40,850 nt of DNA from Halomonas nitroreducens (GTDB taxonomy: Bacteria > Pseudomonadota > Gammaproteobacteria > Pseudomonadales > Halomonadaceae). Numbering within the stretch: the stretch's first letter is position 1; each line of letters begins with the position of its first letter. The position numbers and the translations under genes were made by a program. A model generated the notes under the pieces. That model had not been told where the DNA came from and searched no databases. It saw only the letters and a list, made by a program, of their open reading frames with translations. The stretch lies in assembly GCF_003966155.1 (NCBI RefSeq), contig NZ_RXNS01000024.1, positions 1 through 40,850 of the forward strand. Reading direction: 5' to 3'. This document shows positions 27,100 to 39,570 of the stretch, piece after piece.

Positions 27100-28548
27100 C
27101 TAATTCACTTGGTAGCGGTTGAGGCGATTGCGGCGCTCAAACTCCTGCACCCGTTGGCGGGCGAATTCCACGGTCTGGGCGGTCATTACGCTGAGATGCT
27201 CGTCCTTCAGCTCGCCGCCGAGGTGGCGCACGATGACCATGGCGGTCTCGACCATGGCCTCGAAGGCCGCCGAAGTATCGGTGGCACCGGGCAGCGGCAT
27301 CAGCAGGGTGACCCCCGGGGTGCGGAAGTCGTCCATGGACTGGATGGGGAAGGTGCCCGGCTTGACCACGTTGACCATGGAGAACTGCAGGCGGCTCTCG
27401 GGGTCCTCGGTCTCGAAGCGATGGAAGATGCCCATGTCGCGACCGTAGCGCAGTCCGCAGGCCAGCATCAGGTCGAGCAGGGCCGTGCCGGAGAAGCCGT
27501 CCTCGTCCCGCGACATCACGCTGATGACGATGATCTCCTCGGCCTGGCCGAGGGTCTCCCGAGCATGCTCGGCGGCGACATCGTGGCGCAGCGCCTTCTC
27601 GAGCACCGGATGGGCACGCACCACACCGTCCTCGCGAGGCATCTCGTCGGCGGTGGGCTCGGCCGGCTCGCGAGGGGCGGCGAACAGCGGGTCCTCGCCC
27701 TCGGCGGCTTGCCGTTCGCGGCGCTCGGCCTCGCGAGCGGCCTGTTCCTCGGCCTGCTGGCGACGCCGGGCCTCCTCACGGGCGACCTGTTCGGCCTTCT
27801 CCTGCTCGCGGCGCGCACGCTCCTGACGCTTGTGGTCACGACGCTCGTGGAGGGTCTTCTGCAGGGAGGCGCCGAAGCGTTGCACGGAGGAGCCAACCCG
27901 CTTCGAGCCGCTCTTCAGGGAATCGCCCATGCCTTCCAGGTCGACCAGGCGATAGTCGTCTTCGTCGCCGTAGCCGTCATGATCGGCGGGATCGGCCACC
28001 AGGGGCTCGGCGAGTCCGGCCTCGTCCCGGGACGCTTCGGACTGGCGGGCCGCCGGCCGCGCTTGGGCGTCGGAAGCCTGAAGATCTGCCTCGGGGCGCC
28101 CAGCGGGCGACTCAGGCCTCGGGGACTTGGCGGCCGGTGCCGCTTCGGGCGAGGGCGCGGGACGCTCCGCCGCGGCGGTGGACGCCGGGTGGGGGGCGTC
28201 GGCGAAGCTGTCGGGACGTTCCTCCCCCTGCTGGCGGCGAAACTCCGACAGCACCCGGGACGGGCCGGGATGCTCCTGCCGCTGCAGCTTGGGCTTGGGT
28301 TGCACGCCCCCGTCTGCCGCAGGCCTGACGACACGCGCCCCTCCATTGGGCAGTTCCCAGTTGAGTTCGGCCTCACGGGCCACCGCTTCGGGATCCTCGA
28401 TGGGGTCCGAGGTTTCGTCTCCGGCGTCGTGTCCGGCCTCATCCAGCCGGGGGACACGACGCTGGCGCTGCAAGCGACGCACGCCGTCAATGACGATGAG
28501 GGTCACCAGCGCCAGCCCCAGAATGATCAGCCACTCTCTTAGTTCCAT
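27100..28548 (-). CDS. zipA: Cell division protein ZipA
   Basis: ZipA anchors FtsZ to the inner membrane during septation. The 482-residue protein has one N-terminal membrane helix (LREWLIILGLALVTLIVIDG) and a basic patch (RRLQRQRR). A long Pro/Ala/Glu-rich linker with a charged coiled-coil part (RAREEQEKAEQVAREEARRR-like) follows. The C-terminal FtsZ-binding domain (about residues 335-475) has IVISVMSRDEDGFSGTALLD, GRDMGIFHRFE, FSMVNVVKPGTFP and TPGVTLLMPLPG. The linker is longer than in E. coli (protein 328 residues) but this is usual outside the Enterobacterales. It lies between smc and ligA. Confidence 0.95.
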   Translation of the reverse strand: MELREWLIILGLALVTLIVIDGVRRLQRQRRVPRLDEAGHDAGDETSDPIEDPEAVAREAELNWELPNGGARVVRPAADGGVQPKPKLQRQEHPGPSRVLSEFRRQQGEERPDSFADAPHPASTAAAERPAPSPEAAPAAKSPRPESPAGRPEADLQASDAQARPAARQSEASRDEAGLAEPLVADPADHDGYGDEDDYRLVDLEGMGDSLKSGSKRVGSSVQRFGASLQKTLHERRDHKRQERARREQEKAEQVAREEARRRQQAEEQAAREAERRERQAAEGEDPLFAAPREPAEPTADEMPREDGVVRAHPVLEKALRHDVAAEHARETLGQAEEIIVISVMSRDEDGFSGTALLDLMLACGLRYGRDMGIFHRFETEDPESRLQFSMVNVVKPGTFPIQSMDDFRTPGVTLLMPLPGATDTSAAFEAMVETAMVIVRHLGGELKDEHLSVMTAQTVEFARQRVQEFERRNRLNRYQVN

Positions 28549-28772
28549 GGGTCGTCATGCCTTTTGCTAAGGCGCCATGCCTGATGGTTGTCCGTGAACA
28601 GCATAGCGCGATTGCCCGAAAAAGGACCACTTTTTTGATTGTCAAGCCCGCATAAATCATTGCAGCTCTCGACAAGGCCCTGTGCAATCGCCCTTCGTGA
28701 ATCCCTTTGCGTACGTGCAATGCAACATCATTGCCTTCCTTGTTAACCCTTTTGCCGTTTCCGTTCAAGCCC

Positions 28773-32267
<3,495 letters not shown>

Positions 32268-32270
32268 GGC

Positions 32271-33518
32271 TTATTCGACGACCTTGTCGACCACCACCTC
32301 GACGGGCTCGCCGTCTGTCTCGCCGACCGCCACTGCGTCATGCCGGCCGAAGAGGTCGCCGGGCCGGGGACCGGCCTGGCCGCTCTCGGAGACCCGCACC
32401 ACCAGCCGCGCCTGCTCGACCTGGGAGAGCCGGGCCATGGGCGCCATGGCATCGCCGTCGTCGAGGGTCAGGACCTGCGGCAGCTCGCCGACGGTGGTCC
32501 GCGCCACGGCCAGCGGCGGCAACTCCCCGGCGAGATCCCGGGCGACCACGAAGACGGCGGTGTCGTCGGCGACGCCGGCGGCCAGCTCGGGCGCCAGGCT
32601 GACCCGCACGCGGATGCCGGGGCCCTCCCCGGCGGCGGCCGGGTCGCCCGCCTGGCCGCCCTGGCCCAGGCGCTGCTGGGCGACCTGGATGCCCTGGCGC
32701 AGGGCGTCGGCGGAGGCGGGATCGTTCATGCCGGCGATAGCCCGCCGCCAGTTATCGATGGCGGCCTGGTAGTCGCCGTTCTCGAAGGCCTCGATGCCCA
32801 GCATGCCGAGCACCGTGGGCTGGCCCGGATCGGCGGCCAGGGCCTCGTCGACCAGCGCCTGGACCCCCGCGGTCAGCTCGCGGTCGGCGGCGAAATAGCG
32901 CAGCTGGGCCAGCTCGGCCAGCAGCCAGGGCTGGCGGCCCTCGAGCTCGAGCAGCCGGGTGAGGGCGGCATCAGCCTCGGCGGCCCGGCCGCTGTCGCGG
33001 TAGAGCGGGAACAGCGAGCGCCAGACGTTGGGATTGCCGGGCTGGCGCGCGGCCTGCTCCTCGAGGCGCTGCACCAGCATCGGCAGCGTGGCCTCGGGAT
33101 CCGCGGCCAGCTCCTGCTGGACCCCATACAGCGCCAGGTCGCCCTCGGCGCCCTCCAGGCGATACCAGACGACGCTCGCTGCCACCAGGGCCACCATCAG
33201 GACGGGCACCAGCAGCTTGCCGGCGGCGGCCGCCTTGAGCGGCGGCCGCTCGAGCGCCGCGGTGTCATCGAGCAGGCTGCGCTCCAGCTCCAGGCGGTCC
33301 TCCTCGAAGCGCGCCGCATCGATGTCGCCGCGGTCCCGGGCCGCTTCCAGGGAGGCCAGGCGACGCCGATAGATGGCCACGTTCTGCTCGGCGGTACGAT
33401 CGTTGGCCTCGAAGTCGCGCTGGGCGGCGCGCAGGGCGGCGGCCCGGCGCAATGGCGCCACCAGCAGCCACAGGGCCGGCAGCAGCAGGACGGCGAAGGC
33501 GAGCCAAAGCAGGGTCAT
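32271..33518 (-). CDS. ccmI: Cytochrome c biogenesis protein CcmI
   Basis: CcmI is the apocytochrome c chaperone of System I. The 415-residue protein has two N-terminal membrane helices (LLWLAFAVLLLPALWLLVAP; LLVPVLMVALVAASVVWYR) flanking a cytosolic leucine-zipper-like loop. TPR repeats follow in the periplasm (about residues 150-275: NPNVWRSLFPLYRDSGR, QPTVLGMLGIEAFENGDYQAA), then a beta-rich C-terminal domain like that of other long CcmI proteins. It overlaps ccmH by 4 bp and is the last ccm gene; smc follows directly. Confidence 0.94.
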   Translation of the reverse strand: MTLLWLAFAVLLLPALWLLVAPLRRAAALRAAQRDFEANDRTAEQNVAIYRRRLASLEAARDRGDIDAARFEEDRLELERSLLDDTAALERPPLKAAAAGKLLVPVLMVALVAASVVWYRLEGAEGDLALYGVQQELAADPEATLPMLVQRLEEQAARQPGNPNVWRSLFPLYRDSGRAAEADAALTRLLELEGRQPWLLAELAQLRYFAADRELTAGVQALVDEALAADPGQPTVLGMLGIEAFENGDYQAAIDNWRRAIAGMNDPASADALRQGIQVAQQRLGQGGQAGDPAAAGEGPGIRVRVSLAPELAAGVADDTAVFVVARDLAGELPPLAVARTTVGELPQVLTLDDGDAMAPMARLSQVEQARLVVRVSESGQAGPRPGDLFGRHDAVAVGETDGEPVEVVVDKVVE

Positions 33519-33985
33519 TCGTTCCTCTCACGGTTGATCAGGGCATCCAGCCGGGCCCGCTCGGCGTCGCTGAGACGACTGGCCGAAGCCTGTCGACGGG
33601 AGCGTACCATCAGCACCACCACCAGGGCGCCGAGCAGCACCAGGGCCGCGGGCAGCCCCCACAGCAGCAGGGTACGGCCCTCGAGGCGCGGGTTGTAGAG
33701 CACGTAGTCGCCGAAGCGGCGCACCATGAAATCGAGGATCTCCTTGTCCGAGCGGCCGTCCTGGAGCTGCTCGTAGACCCGGTCTCGCATGTCACCGGCG
33801 ATCGGCGAGTCGGAGTCGCCGATCGCCTGGTTCTCGCACTTCGGGCAGCGCAGGGTCGCGGTGAGCTCCTGGTAGCGCCGCTCGGTGACGGGGTCGTTGA
33901 ACTGGCGGATCTCGATGCTGGCGGCCTGAGCCAGCAGCGGCAGCAGGATCAGGGCGGCCAGCACCATGCGGATCACTCGCGCCAT
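33515..33985 (-). CDS. ccmH: Cytochrome c maturation thiol-oxidoreductase CcmH
   Basis: The 156-residue protein has a signal peptide (MVLAALILLPLLAQA), a periplasmic three-helix domain with the redox pair LRCPKCEN, and one C-terminal membrane helix (LLLWGLPAALVLLGALVVVL). CcmH reduces apocytochrome c or resolves its mixed disulfide with CcmG before haem ligation. The usual motif is LRCxxCQN; here Gln is Glu. It overlaps ccmG by 13 bp and ccmI by 4 bp, so the genes are tightly coupled. Confidence 0.95.
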   Translation of the reverse strand: MARVIRMVLAALILLPLLAQAASIEIRQFNDPVTERRYQELTATLRCPKCENQAIGDSDSPIAGDMRDRVYEQLQDGRSDKEILDFMVRRFGDYVLYNPRLEGRTLLLWGLPAALVLLGALVVVLMVRSRRQASASRLSDAERARLDALINRERNE

Positions 33986-34503
33986 TTTTCCACCTCCGGC
34001 AGGATCACCTCACGAACGTCCTCCGGCTTGATGTAGCCGGTGTGGTGGTAGCGGATCACTCCCTTGGCATCGACCAGGAAGGTTTCCGGGGCCCCGTAGA
34101 CGCCCAGGTCAAAGCCCAGGGTGCCTTCGGGGTCGAACACATTGACCTCGAAGGGGTTGCCGAACTCGGCCAGGAACTCGAGCCCCTTCTCCCGGGTGTC
34201 CTTGTAGTCGACGCCGACCAGGCGCACGCCGCGGTCGGCGAGATCCAGCAGCTGGGGCATTTCCTGCTTGCAGGTCGGGCACCACTCGCCCCAGACATTG
34301 ACCAGGGTGACTTGCCCCTCGAGCAGCGAGGCATCGACGGTGCGCTGAGGATCTTCCAGGGTGCTCAGTTCAAAGGCCGGGAACTCCCGGGCCATCAGCG
34401 CCGAGTCCCGCTCGAAGGGGTTCATCGACAGCCCCTGGTAGAGGAAGCCCCCCAGCACCAGGAAGCCGACCAGCGGCAGCAGCAGCAAGAGGCGACGCTT
34501 CAT
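33973..34503 (-). CDS. ccmG: Thiol:disulfide interchange protein CcmG (DsbE)
   Basis: This 176-residue membrane-tethered thioredoxin has an N-terminal anchor (MKRRLLLLLPLVGFLVLGGF), then a thioredoxin fold with the active site WGEWCPTCKQEMP and the CcmG-specific acidic surroundings (VNVWGEWC) and cis-Pro region GAPETFLVD. It keeps the CXXCH motif of apocytochromes reduced. The ATG at 34503 overlaps the ccmF stop by 4 bp; the frame extends upstream but only as shadow of ccmF. Confidence 0.96.
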   Translation of the reverse strand: MKRRLLLLLPLVGFLVLGGFLYQGLSMNPFERDSALMAREFPAFELSTLEDPQRTVDASLLEGQVTLVNVWGEWCPTCKQEMPQLLDLADRGVRLVGVDYKDTREKGLEFLAEFGNPFEVNVFDPEGTLGFDLGVYGAPETFLVDAKGVIRYHHTGYIKPEDVREVILPEVEKWRE

Positions 34504-36503
34504 GCCGTGGCCTCCTTGTGCCCGGCCGCGGCAGCCCGCTCGGGATCCCGGGCGGTGGCCGCGCGCCGGTAGCGACGGTCGACCACTGCCAGGATGCCGC
34601 CGGCCGCCATCAGCAGGGCGCCCAGCCACAGCCAGCGCACGAAGGGCTTGTACTGGAGGCGCATGGCCCAGCTGCCGTCCTCGAGGTCCTCGCCCATGGC
34701 GACATAGAGGTCGCGGAACAGGCCGGGACGCAGGGCGACGTCGGTCATCGGCATGCCGCGGGCAATATACAGGCGCTTCTCCGGGGTCATCACGAAGCTG
34801 CGCTGGCTGTCACCGCGACGCACCTCGAGGTGCGCCGCATCGGCGACGTAATTGGGCCCGCGACGGCTGCCGAGCTCGGTCATGGTGAAGGTGTAGCCGG
34901 CCAGCGAGGCGCTGTCGCCCACCGCCATGCGCACGTTGCGGTCCACGGCGTAGTTCGAGACCACGGTGACGCCGACGATGGTGACCGCCAGGCCCAGGTG
35001 GCCAAGGACCATGCCCCAGTGGGCGAGCGACAGCTTCTTCAGGCCGGCCAGGCGCGAGCCGCCGTTGCGGCTCTTGTCCCAGAGGTCACGCCCCAGGGGC
35101 AGCACGACCCACAGCGCCGCCACCAGTCCCAGCGAGACCTTGAGGTTCCACTCGCCGCCGTACAGCAGCGGGGCGACGGCTCCGATGACCAGGGCCACGG
35201 CGCCGGACAGCCAGGCCCGGCGCGCCAGCTCGCCTCCGCCCATGCGCTTCCAGCGCGCCAGGGGCCCCAGCCCCATGAACAGGCAGAGCACCACCGTCAG
35301 CGGCACGAACAGCGCATTGAAGTAGGGCGGGCCGACGCTGATCTTGCCCAGGTTCATGGCATCGAGCAGCAGCGGGTAGACGGTGCCGAGCAGCACCGTG
35401 ACCGTCATGATCACCAGCAGGATGTTGTTGACCAGCAGCAGGGCATCCCGGGACAGCCAGTTGAAGCCCACCTGGTGGCTGACGCGGGGCGCACGCAGGG
35501 CGAACAGCAGCAACGACAGCCCCACGGTGATGCCCAGCAGCACCAGGATGAACAGCCCCCGGGCCGGGTCGTTGGCGAAGGCATGCACCGAGGTGAGCAC
35601 CCCGGAACGCACCAGGAAGGTGCCCATCAGCGACAGCGAGAAGGTGGAGATCGCCAGCAGCACGGTCCAGCTCTTGAAGGAGCCGCGCTTCTCGGTCACC
35701 GCCAGGGAGTGGATCAGGGCGGTGCCGGCCAGCCAGGGCAGCAGGGAAGCGTTCTCCACCGGGTCCCAGAACCACCAGCCGCCCCAGCCCAGCTCGTAGT
35801 AGGCCCACCAGCTGCCCAGCGCGATGCCCACCGTGAGGAAGGCCCAGGCAACATTGGTCCAGGGTCGCGCCCAACGGGTCCAGGCGGCATCCAGGCGCCC
35901 GCCCAGCAGCGCGGCGATAGCGAAGGCGAAGACCACCGAGAAGCCCACATAGCCCATGTAGAGCATCGGCGGGTGGATGATCAGGCCGAAGTCCTGGAGC
36001 AGCGGGTTCAGGTCGGCGCCGTCGGCGGGCACGTTGGGCAGCAGCCGTGCGAAGGGATTGGAGGTGATCAGCACGAAGGCCAAGAAGCCCACGCTGACCA
36101 GGCCCATCACGCCCAGCACCCGGGCCAGCATGTCGCGGGGAAGCTCCCGGGAGAAGCGGCTGACGGCGAAGGTCCAGGCGGCGAGGATCAGGCTCCACAG
36201 CAGCACCGACCCCTCATGGTTGCCCCACACGGCGCTGGCCTTGTAGTACCAGGGCAGCATCGAGTTGGAGTTGTCGGCCACGTTGGCCACGCTGAAGTCG
36301 TCCAGCATGTAGCTGGCGGTCAGGCAGAGGTAGGCGATGACCAGGAACAGGAACTGGCCGGTGGCCATGGGCCGGGCATAGGCCATCCACAGCGGGCGCC
36401 GGGTCGCCGCCCCCGCCAGTGGCATGACCGCCTGCACCAGCGCCATCAGCAGGGCGAGGATGAGGGCAAAGTGGCCGAGCTCGGGGATCATCTGGATCAG
36501 CAT
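34500..36503 (-). CDS. ccmF: Haem lyase subunit CcmF
   Basis: This 667-residue polytopic inner-membrane protein has about 15 helices. The WWD domain (ELGWGGWWFWDPVENASLLPW) and conserved His residues in the surrounding loops (WGNHEGS, IIHPPMLYMGYVG) bind haem b and holo-CcmE haem. CcmF ligates haem to apocytochrome c with CcmH. The ATG at 36503 is preferred because GGAG lies 5-6 bp upstream; a second ATG four codons later (MIPELGHFAL) aligns with the E. coli start and is possible. It overlaps ccmG. Confidence 0.96.
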   Translation of the reverse strand: MLIQMIPELGHFALILALLMALVQAVMPLAGAATRRPLWMAYARPMATGQFLFLVIAYLCLTASYMLDDFSVANVADNSNSMLPWYYKASAVWGNHEGSVLLWSLILAAWTFAVSRFSRELPRDMLARVLGVMGLVSVGFLAFVLITSNPFARLLPNVPADGADLNPLLQDFGLIIHPPMLYMGYVGFSVVFAFAIAALLGGRLDAAWTRWARPWTNVAWAFLTVGIALGSWWAYYELGWGGWWFWDPVENASLLPWLAGTALIHSLAVTEKRGSFKSWTVLLAISTFSLSLMGTFLVRSGVLTSVHAFANDPARGLFILVLLGITVGLSLLLFALRAPRVSHQVGFNWLSRDALLLVNNILLVIMTVTVLLGTVYPLLLDAMNLGKISVGPPYFNALFVPLTVVLCLFMGLGPLARWKRMGGGELARRAWLSGAVALVIGAVAPLLYGGEWNLKVSLGLVAALWVVLPLGRDLWDKSRNGGSRLAGLKKLSLAHWGMVLGHLGLAVTIVGVTVVSNYAVDRNVRMAVGDSASLAGYTFTMTELGSRRGPNYVADAAHLEVRRGDSQRSFVMTPEKRLYIARGMPMTDVALRPGLFRDLYVAMGEDLEDGSWAMRLQYKPFVRWLWLGALLMAAGGILAVVDRRYRRAATARDPERAAAAGHKEATA

Positions 36504-36515
36504 GGTGACTCCGCG

Positions 36516-37028
36516 TCAGTCCTGGCGGGCGGGCGCCGCCTGGGCGTCCAGCCGCTCCGCCACCTCGGCGGCCTTGGCCTGGTAGTCTTCCGGCGAGTAG
36601 CCGGCGTCCTCCAGGGCCTGGGCCACCTCGGGGGGCATGTAGTTCTCGTCGTGCTTGGCCAGCACCTGGTCGGCGCGCAGCCAGCCTTCGGGCTGCAGCT
36701 GGCCCACCACCACCACGCCCTGTCCCTCGCGGAACAGGTCGGGGAGGATGCCGCTGTAGCGTACTCGCACGTCTTCCACGTAGTCGGTGACGGTGAACTC
36801 GACATCGAGGCTCTCCGTGTCGCGGGCCACCGAGCCCTCCTTGACCATGCCGCCGGCACGGATCTGGCGCTCGATGGGCGCCTCGCCGTCGGCGATCTGC
36901 ACCGGGCTGAAGAACAAGTTGATGTTGCTGCGCAAGGCGTAGAGGGTCAGGCCCACGGCGATGGCGGCCAGGGTAACCAGCCCCAGGATTACGAACAGCT
37001 TCTGCTTGCGTTTAGCTCTCACGGGCAT
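36516..37028 (-). CDS. ccmE: Periplasmic haem chaperone CcmE
   Basis: The 170-residue protein has an N-terminal anchor ([20 protein letters not shown]), an OB-fold beta barrel and the haem-attachment histidine in [13 protein letters not shown]. CcmE accepts haem covalently from CcmABCD and passes it to CcmF. The ATG at 37028 ([12 protein letters not shown]) matches the family start and overlaps the end of ccmD by 17 bp; longer frames run through ccmD. Confidence 0.96.
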   Translation of the reverse strand: MPVRAKRKQKLFVILGLVTLAAIAVGLTLYALRSNINLFFSPVQIADGEAPIERQIRAGGMVKEGSVARDTESLDVEFTVTDYVEDVRVRYSGILPDLFREGQGVVVVGQLQPEGWLRADQVLAKHDENYMPPEVAQALEDAGYSPEDYQAKAAEVAERLDAQAAPARQD

Positions 37029-37239
37029 GCCTCTTGTCAGGGGAAACCGGGGTCGGTGCGGCCTGGCGCCGCTCGCGACGCACCCGCCGGCGCAGGTCGC
37101 GCAGCACCCGCCGGCGCTCGGCCCGGGCATGCAGGGTCACTCCCAGCAACAGCACGACGGTGGCGCCGTAGGCCGCCCACACGTAGGGACCATGGCCGCC
37201 CATGGCGAGAAAGGCGGTAAGCGACTCGAAGGCCATCAT
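37012..37239 (-). CDS. ccmD: Haem exporter protein CcmD
   Basis: The 75-residue protein has one membrane helix ([20 protein letters not shown]) preceded by the CcmD pattern [15 protein letters not shown] and followed by a basic cytosolic tail ([17 protein letters not shown]). It helps release holo-CcmE from CcmABC. The start is ATG at 37239, overlapping the ccmC stop by 4 bp (ATGA), with GGGGAGGGGAG immediately upstream; a second ATG follows directly and could also serve. Confidence 0.93.
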   Translation of the reverse strand: MMAFESLTAFLAMGGHGPYVWAAYGATVVLLLGVTLHARAERRRVLRDLRRRVRRERRQAAPTPVSPDKRHARES

Positions 37240-37976
37240 CTCCCCTCCCCGACCAGGTCGCGCACCCAGCGCTTGGACGACTCCCGGCGCAGGATCTCGC
37301 TGCGCGTGCGCATCAGGGTCACGGCAATGAAGAAGCTGTAGAAGCCCAGCACCATGATCAGCAGCGGTACCCACATCTCCGTGGGCATCGCCGGCTGCGA
37401 GGTGACCGAGAAGGTGGCCGGCTGGTGGAGGGTATACCACCACTCCACCGAGTACTTGATGATCGGGATGTTGATCACGCCCACCATGGCCAGCACCGAG
37501 GCCGCCCGGGAGGCACTGTCACGGCTGGAAAAGGCCCCGCGCAGGGCGATCACGCCGATATACAGGAAGAACAGGATCAGCATCGAGGTCAGGCGGGCAT
37601 CCCACTGCCACCAGGTGCCCCAGGTGGGCACGCCCCAGACGGCCCCGGAAAACAGCGCCACGAAGGTCATGCCGGCGCCGAGCGGCGCCATGACCGCCGC
37701 GGCCATGTCGGCCAGCTTGATCTTCCAGACCATGAAGATGAAGCCGGCCGCGGCCATGGCGACGAAGACCGACTGCGCCAGGAAGGCCGCGGGCACGTGG
37801 ACATAGATGATGCGGAAGCTGTTGCCCTGCTGGTAGTCGGCCGGGGCGAAGGCCAGCCCCCAGACGCCACCGACCAGGATCAGCGCCACTGCCGCCGCCC
37901 AGCACCAGGGCGAGAGCCGCGCGCTGATGCCGTAGAACCACTTGGGGGAGCCGAGCTTGTGTATAAAGGCCCACAT
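37236..37976 (-). CDS. ccmC: Haem-handling protein CcmC
   Basis: This 246-residue inner-membrane protein has six helices. The tryptophan-rich haem-binding motif is [13 protein letters not shown], and the flanking His are in [10 protein letters not shown] and EWWYTLHQ. CcmC transfers haem to CcmE. The ATG at 37976 ([15 protein letters not shown]) corresponds to the E. coli MWKTLHQL start and has GAGGAAT about 10 bp upstream; a TTG six codons earlier is less likely. It is 14 bp after ccmB. Confidence 0.96.
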   Translation of the reverse strand: MWAFIHKLGSPKWFYGISARLSPWCWAAAVALILVGGVWGLAFAPADYQQGNSFRIIYVHVPAAFLAQSVFVAMAAAGFIFMVWKIKLADMAAAVMAPLGAGMTFVALFSGAVWGVPTWGTWWQWDARLTSMLILFFLYIGVIALRGAFSSRDSASRAASVLAMVGVINIPIIKYSVEWWYTLHQPATFSVTSQPAMPTEMWVPLLIMVLGFYSFFIAVTLMRTRSEILRRESSKRWVRDLVGEGR

Positions 37977-37990
37977 GACGTGTCGATTCC

Positions 37991-38659
37991 TCAACCGTTG
38001 ATACTGATGCGCAATGACGCCGCGATGGCCCAGGGCGCGAGGATCAGCGCCACTGCCAGCAGCGCGCCGAGGATGGCCAGGTGGGCCGAGACCCCGGCGC
38101 CCATGATGGCCGCCTGGACGGCCCCGGCACCGAAGATCAGTACCGGAATGTAGAGCGGCAGCACCAGCAGCGAGAGCAGCACCCCGCCCCGCGACAGCCC
38201 CACGGTGAGTGCCGCCCCGATCGCGCCGATCAGGCTCAGGCTGGCACTGCCCAGCGCCAGCGACAATGCCAGCACCAGGTAACTGCCCGCCGGCAGCGAC
38301 AGCATGATGCCGAGCACCGGGGCCATCAGCGCCAGCGGCAGGCCGGTCAGCAGCCAGTGCACCGCCACCTTGGCCAGCGCCAGGGCCGGCAGCGGCTGGG
38401 GCGACAGCAGCAGCTGCTCCAGGGAGCCATCCTCGTAGTCGCTGCGGAACAAGCCGTCGAGCGACAGCAGCGCCGCCAGCAGCGCCGCGACCCAGAGCAG
38501 CCCCGGGGCGATGGTCGCCAGCAGTTCCGGGTCCGGCGAGATGCCGATCGGAAACAGGGTGATCACCAGGGCGAAGAACACCAGCGGGTTGAGCACCTCG
38601 CTGCGCCGGCGCAGCAGCAGCACGAGGTCGCGCTTCAGGGTCGCCCGAATTGCGACCAT
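37991..38659 (-). CDS. ccmB: Haem exporter permease CcmB
   Basis: This 222-residue ABC-type permease (E. coli 220) has six membrane helices. The conserved cytosolic loop [18 protein letters not shown] binds CcmA. The ATG at 38659 has AAGGGGG 5-6 bp upstream; the frame extends farther but that part overlaps the space after ccmA. With CcmA, CcmB powers release of haem-loaded CcmE. Confidence 0.95.
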   Translation of the reverse strand: MVAIRATLKRDLVLLLRRRSEVLNPLVFFALVITLFPIGISPDPELLATIAPGLLWVAALLAALLSLDGLFRSDYEDGSLEQLLLSPQPLPALALAKVAVHWLLTGLPLALMAPVLGIMLSLPAGSYLVLALSLALGSASLSLIGAIGAALTVGLSRGGVLLSLLVLPLYIPVLIFGAGAVQAAIMGAGVSAHLAILGALLAVALILAPWAIAASLRISING

Positions 38660-38720
38660 GATGCCCCCTTCGGGTTCCCCGGCCAGCGGCATGGTCCCGT
38701 CGTGCCGGGCGGGACCTGAC

Positions 38721-39365
38721 TCAGCGCTCGACACCGCCACCCCCTTCACCCAGGCACACACTGCGCAACCCCGCCGAGGCGCGCAGCACATGATGCGTGG
38801 TCACCAGCACGCAGCCGCCGCGCCGGGTGTGCGCCTCGAGCCGCGCCTCCAGGGCCGCCACGCCATCCCGGTCGATGGCGGTAAAGGGCTCGTCCAGCAC
38901 CCACAGCGGTCGCGGCATCAGCTCGAGGCGCGCCAGGGCGACGCGGCGCTGCTGCCCTGCGGACAGCTGGCCCGTCGGCAGGTCCTCGAAGCCGGCCAGG
39001 CCCACCGCCGCGAGGGCCGCCAGGCGGTCGTCCTCGTCACCGGCACCGCCGGCCAGCGCCTGGTACCAGGCGAGGTTCTCCAGCGGGGTCAGCGCCGCCT
39101 TGACTCCCGGCGCATGGCCCAGGTAGAGCAGGTTGGCCAGGAAGTCGCGGCGAACGCGACGCATCGGCGCCCCCTTCCAGAAAAGCTCGCCCCGATAGTC
39201 CGCCAGTTGGCCCGACAGGATCTTCAGCAGGGTGGTCTTGCCACTGCCGTTGGGGCCCTCGACACGCACGATCTCGCCGGCATGAAGCTCCAGATCGAGG
39301 TCATGAAACAGCCAACGGTCATCCCGCTCACAGGCCAGCTTTCGGGCTTGCAGGCGCAGGCTCAA
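38721..39365 (-). CDS. ccmA: Haem exporter ATP-binding protein CcmA
   Basis: The 214-residue ABC ATPase has Walker A GPNGSGKTT, signature LSAGQQRRVALARL, Walker B LWVLDEPF and the switch His in TTHH. The signature is LSAGQ rather than LSGGQ, as is normal for CcmA. The start codon is TTG at 39365 with GGAG 7 bp upstream. It is first in the ccmABCDEFGHI run, and no convincing promoter could be fixed in the 125 bp before it, although a weak TAGAGT -10 lies about 40 bp upstream. Confidence 0.94.
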   Translation of the reverse strand: MSLRLQARKLACERDDRWLFHDLDLELHAGEIVRVEGPNGSGKTTLLKILSGQLADYRGELFWKGAPMRRVRRDFLANLLYLGHAPGVKAALTPLENLAWYQALAGGAGDEDDRLAALAAVGLAGFEDLPTGQLSAGQQRRVALARLELMPRPLWVLDEPFTAIDRDGVAALEARLEAHTRRGGCVLVTTHHVLRASAGLRSVCLGEGGGGVER

Positions 39366-39490
39366 GGCACACTCCCGGCATGGGTAATTTGGCTCGGAAC
39401 TCTACACGGAAAGGCCTGGTGTCGCCAGTCGGGGGGACGTGTCAGACGGCTGCACTTGCCCTGAATCAAGCCGGCGTGAGGCGGCGCCAC

Positions 39491-39518
39491 TTGCCAGATG
39501 GCGGGGCCCTGCTATGCT
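39491..39518 (+). promoter_or_regulatory. Sigma-70 promoter of the LexA-like gene
   Basis: TTGCCA (39491-39496) and TATGCT (39513-39518) are separated by 16 bp. The expected start near 39525 falls at the left edge of the SOS box, so LexA would block transcription. Confidence 0.7.
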
Positions 39519-39525
39519 GGCCATG

Positions 39526-39545
39526 TACTGTATGTATCGACAGTC
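39526..39545. promoter_or_regulatory. SOS box (LexA operator)
   Basis: The site reads TACTGTATGTATCGACAGTC, with the core CTGT-N8-ACAG intact and the outer TA and most inner AT positions matching the E. coli consensus. It overlaps the predicted transcription start and lies 25 bp before the chosen ATG, which rules out the longer in-frame starts at 39439 and 39523 that would put the operator inside or across the start codon. Confidence 0.88.
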
Positions 39546-39570
39546 ATTGCCGACAAGGGGACGCCGCGCC

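Noticed and set aside
39439..39570. Longer N-terminus for the LexA-like protein (start at 39439 or 39523)
   Set aside because: These starts would place the promoter or SOS box inside the coding region and add residues unlike LexA; the ATG at 39571 has a good ribosome site.
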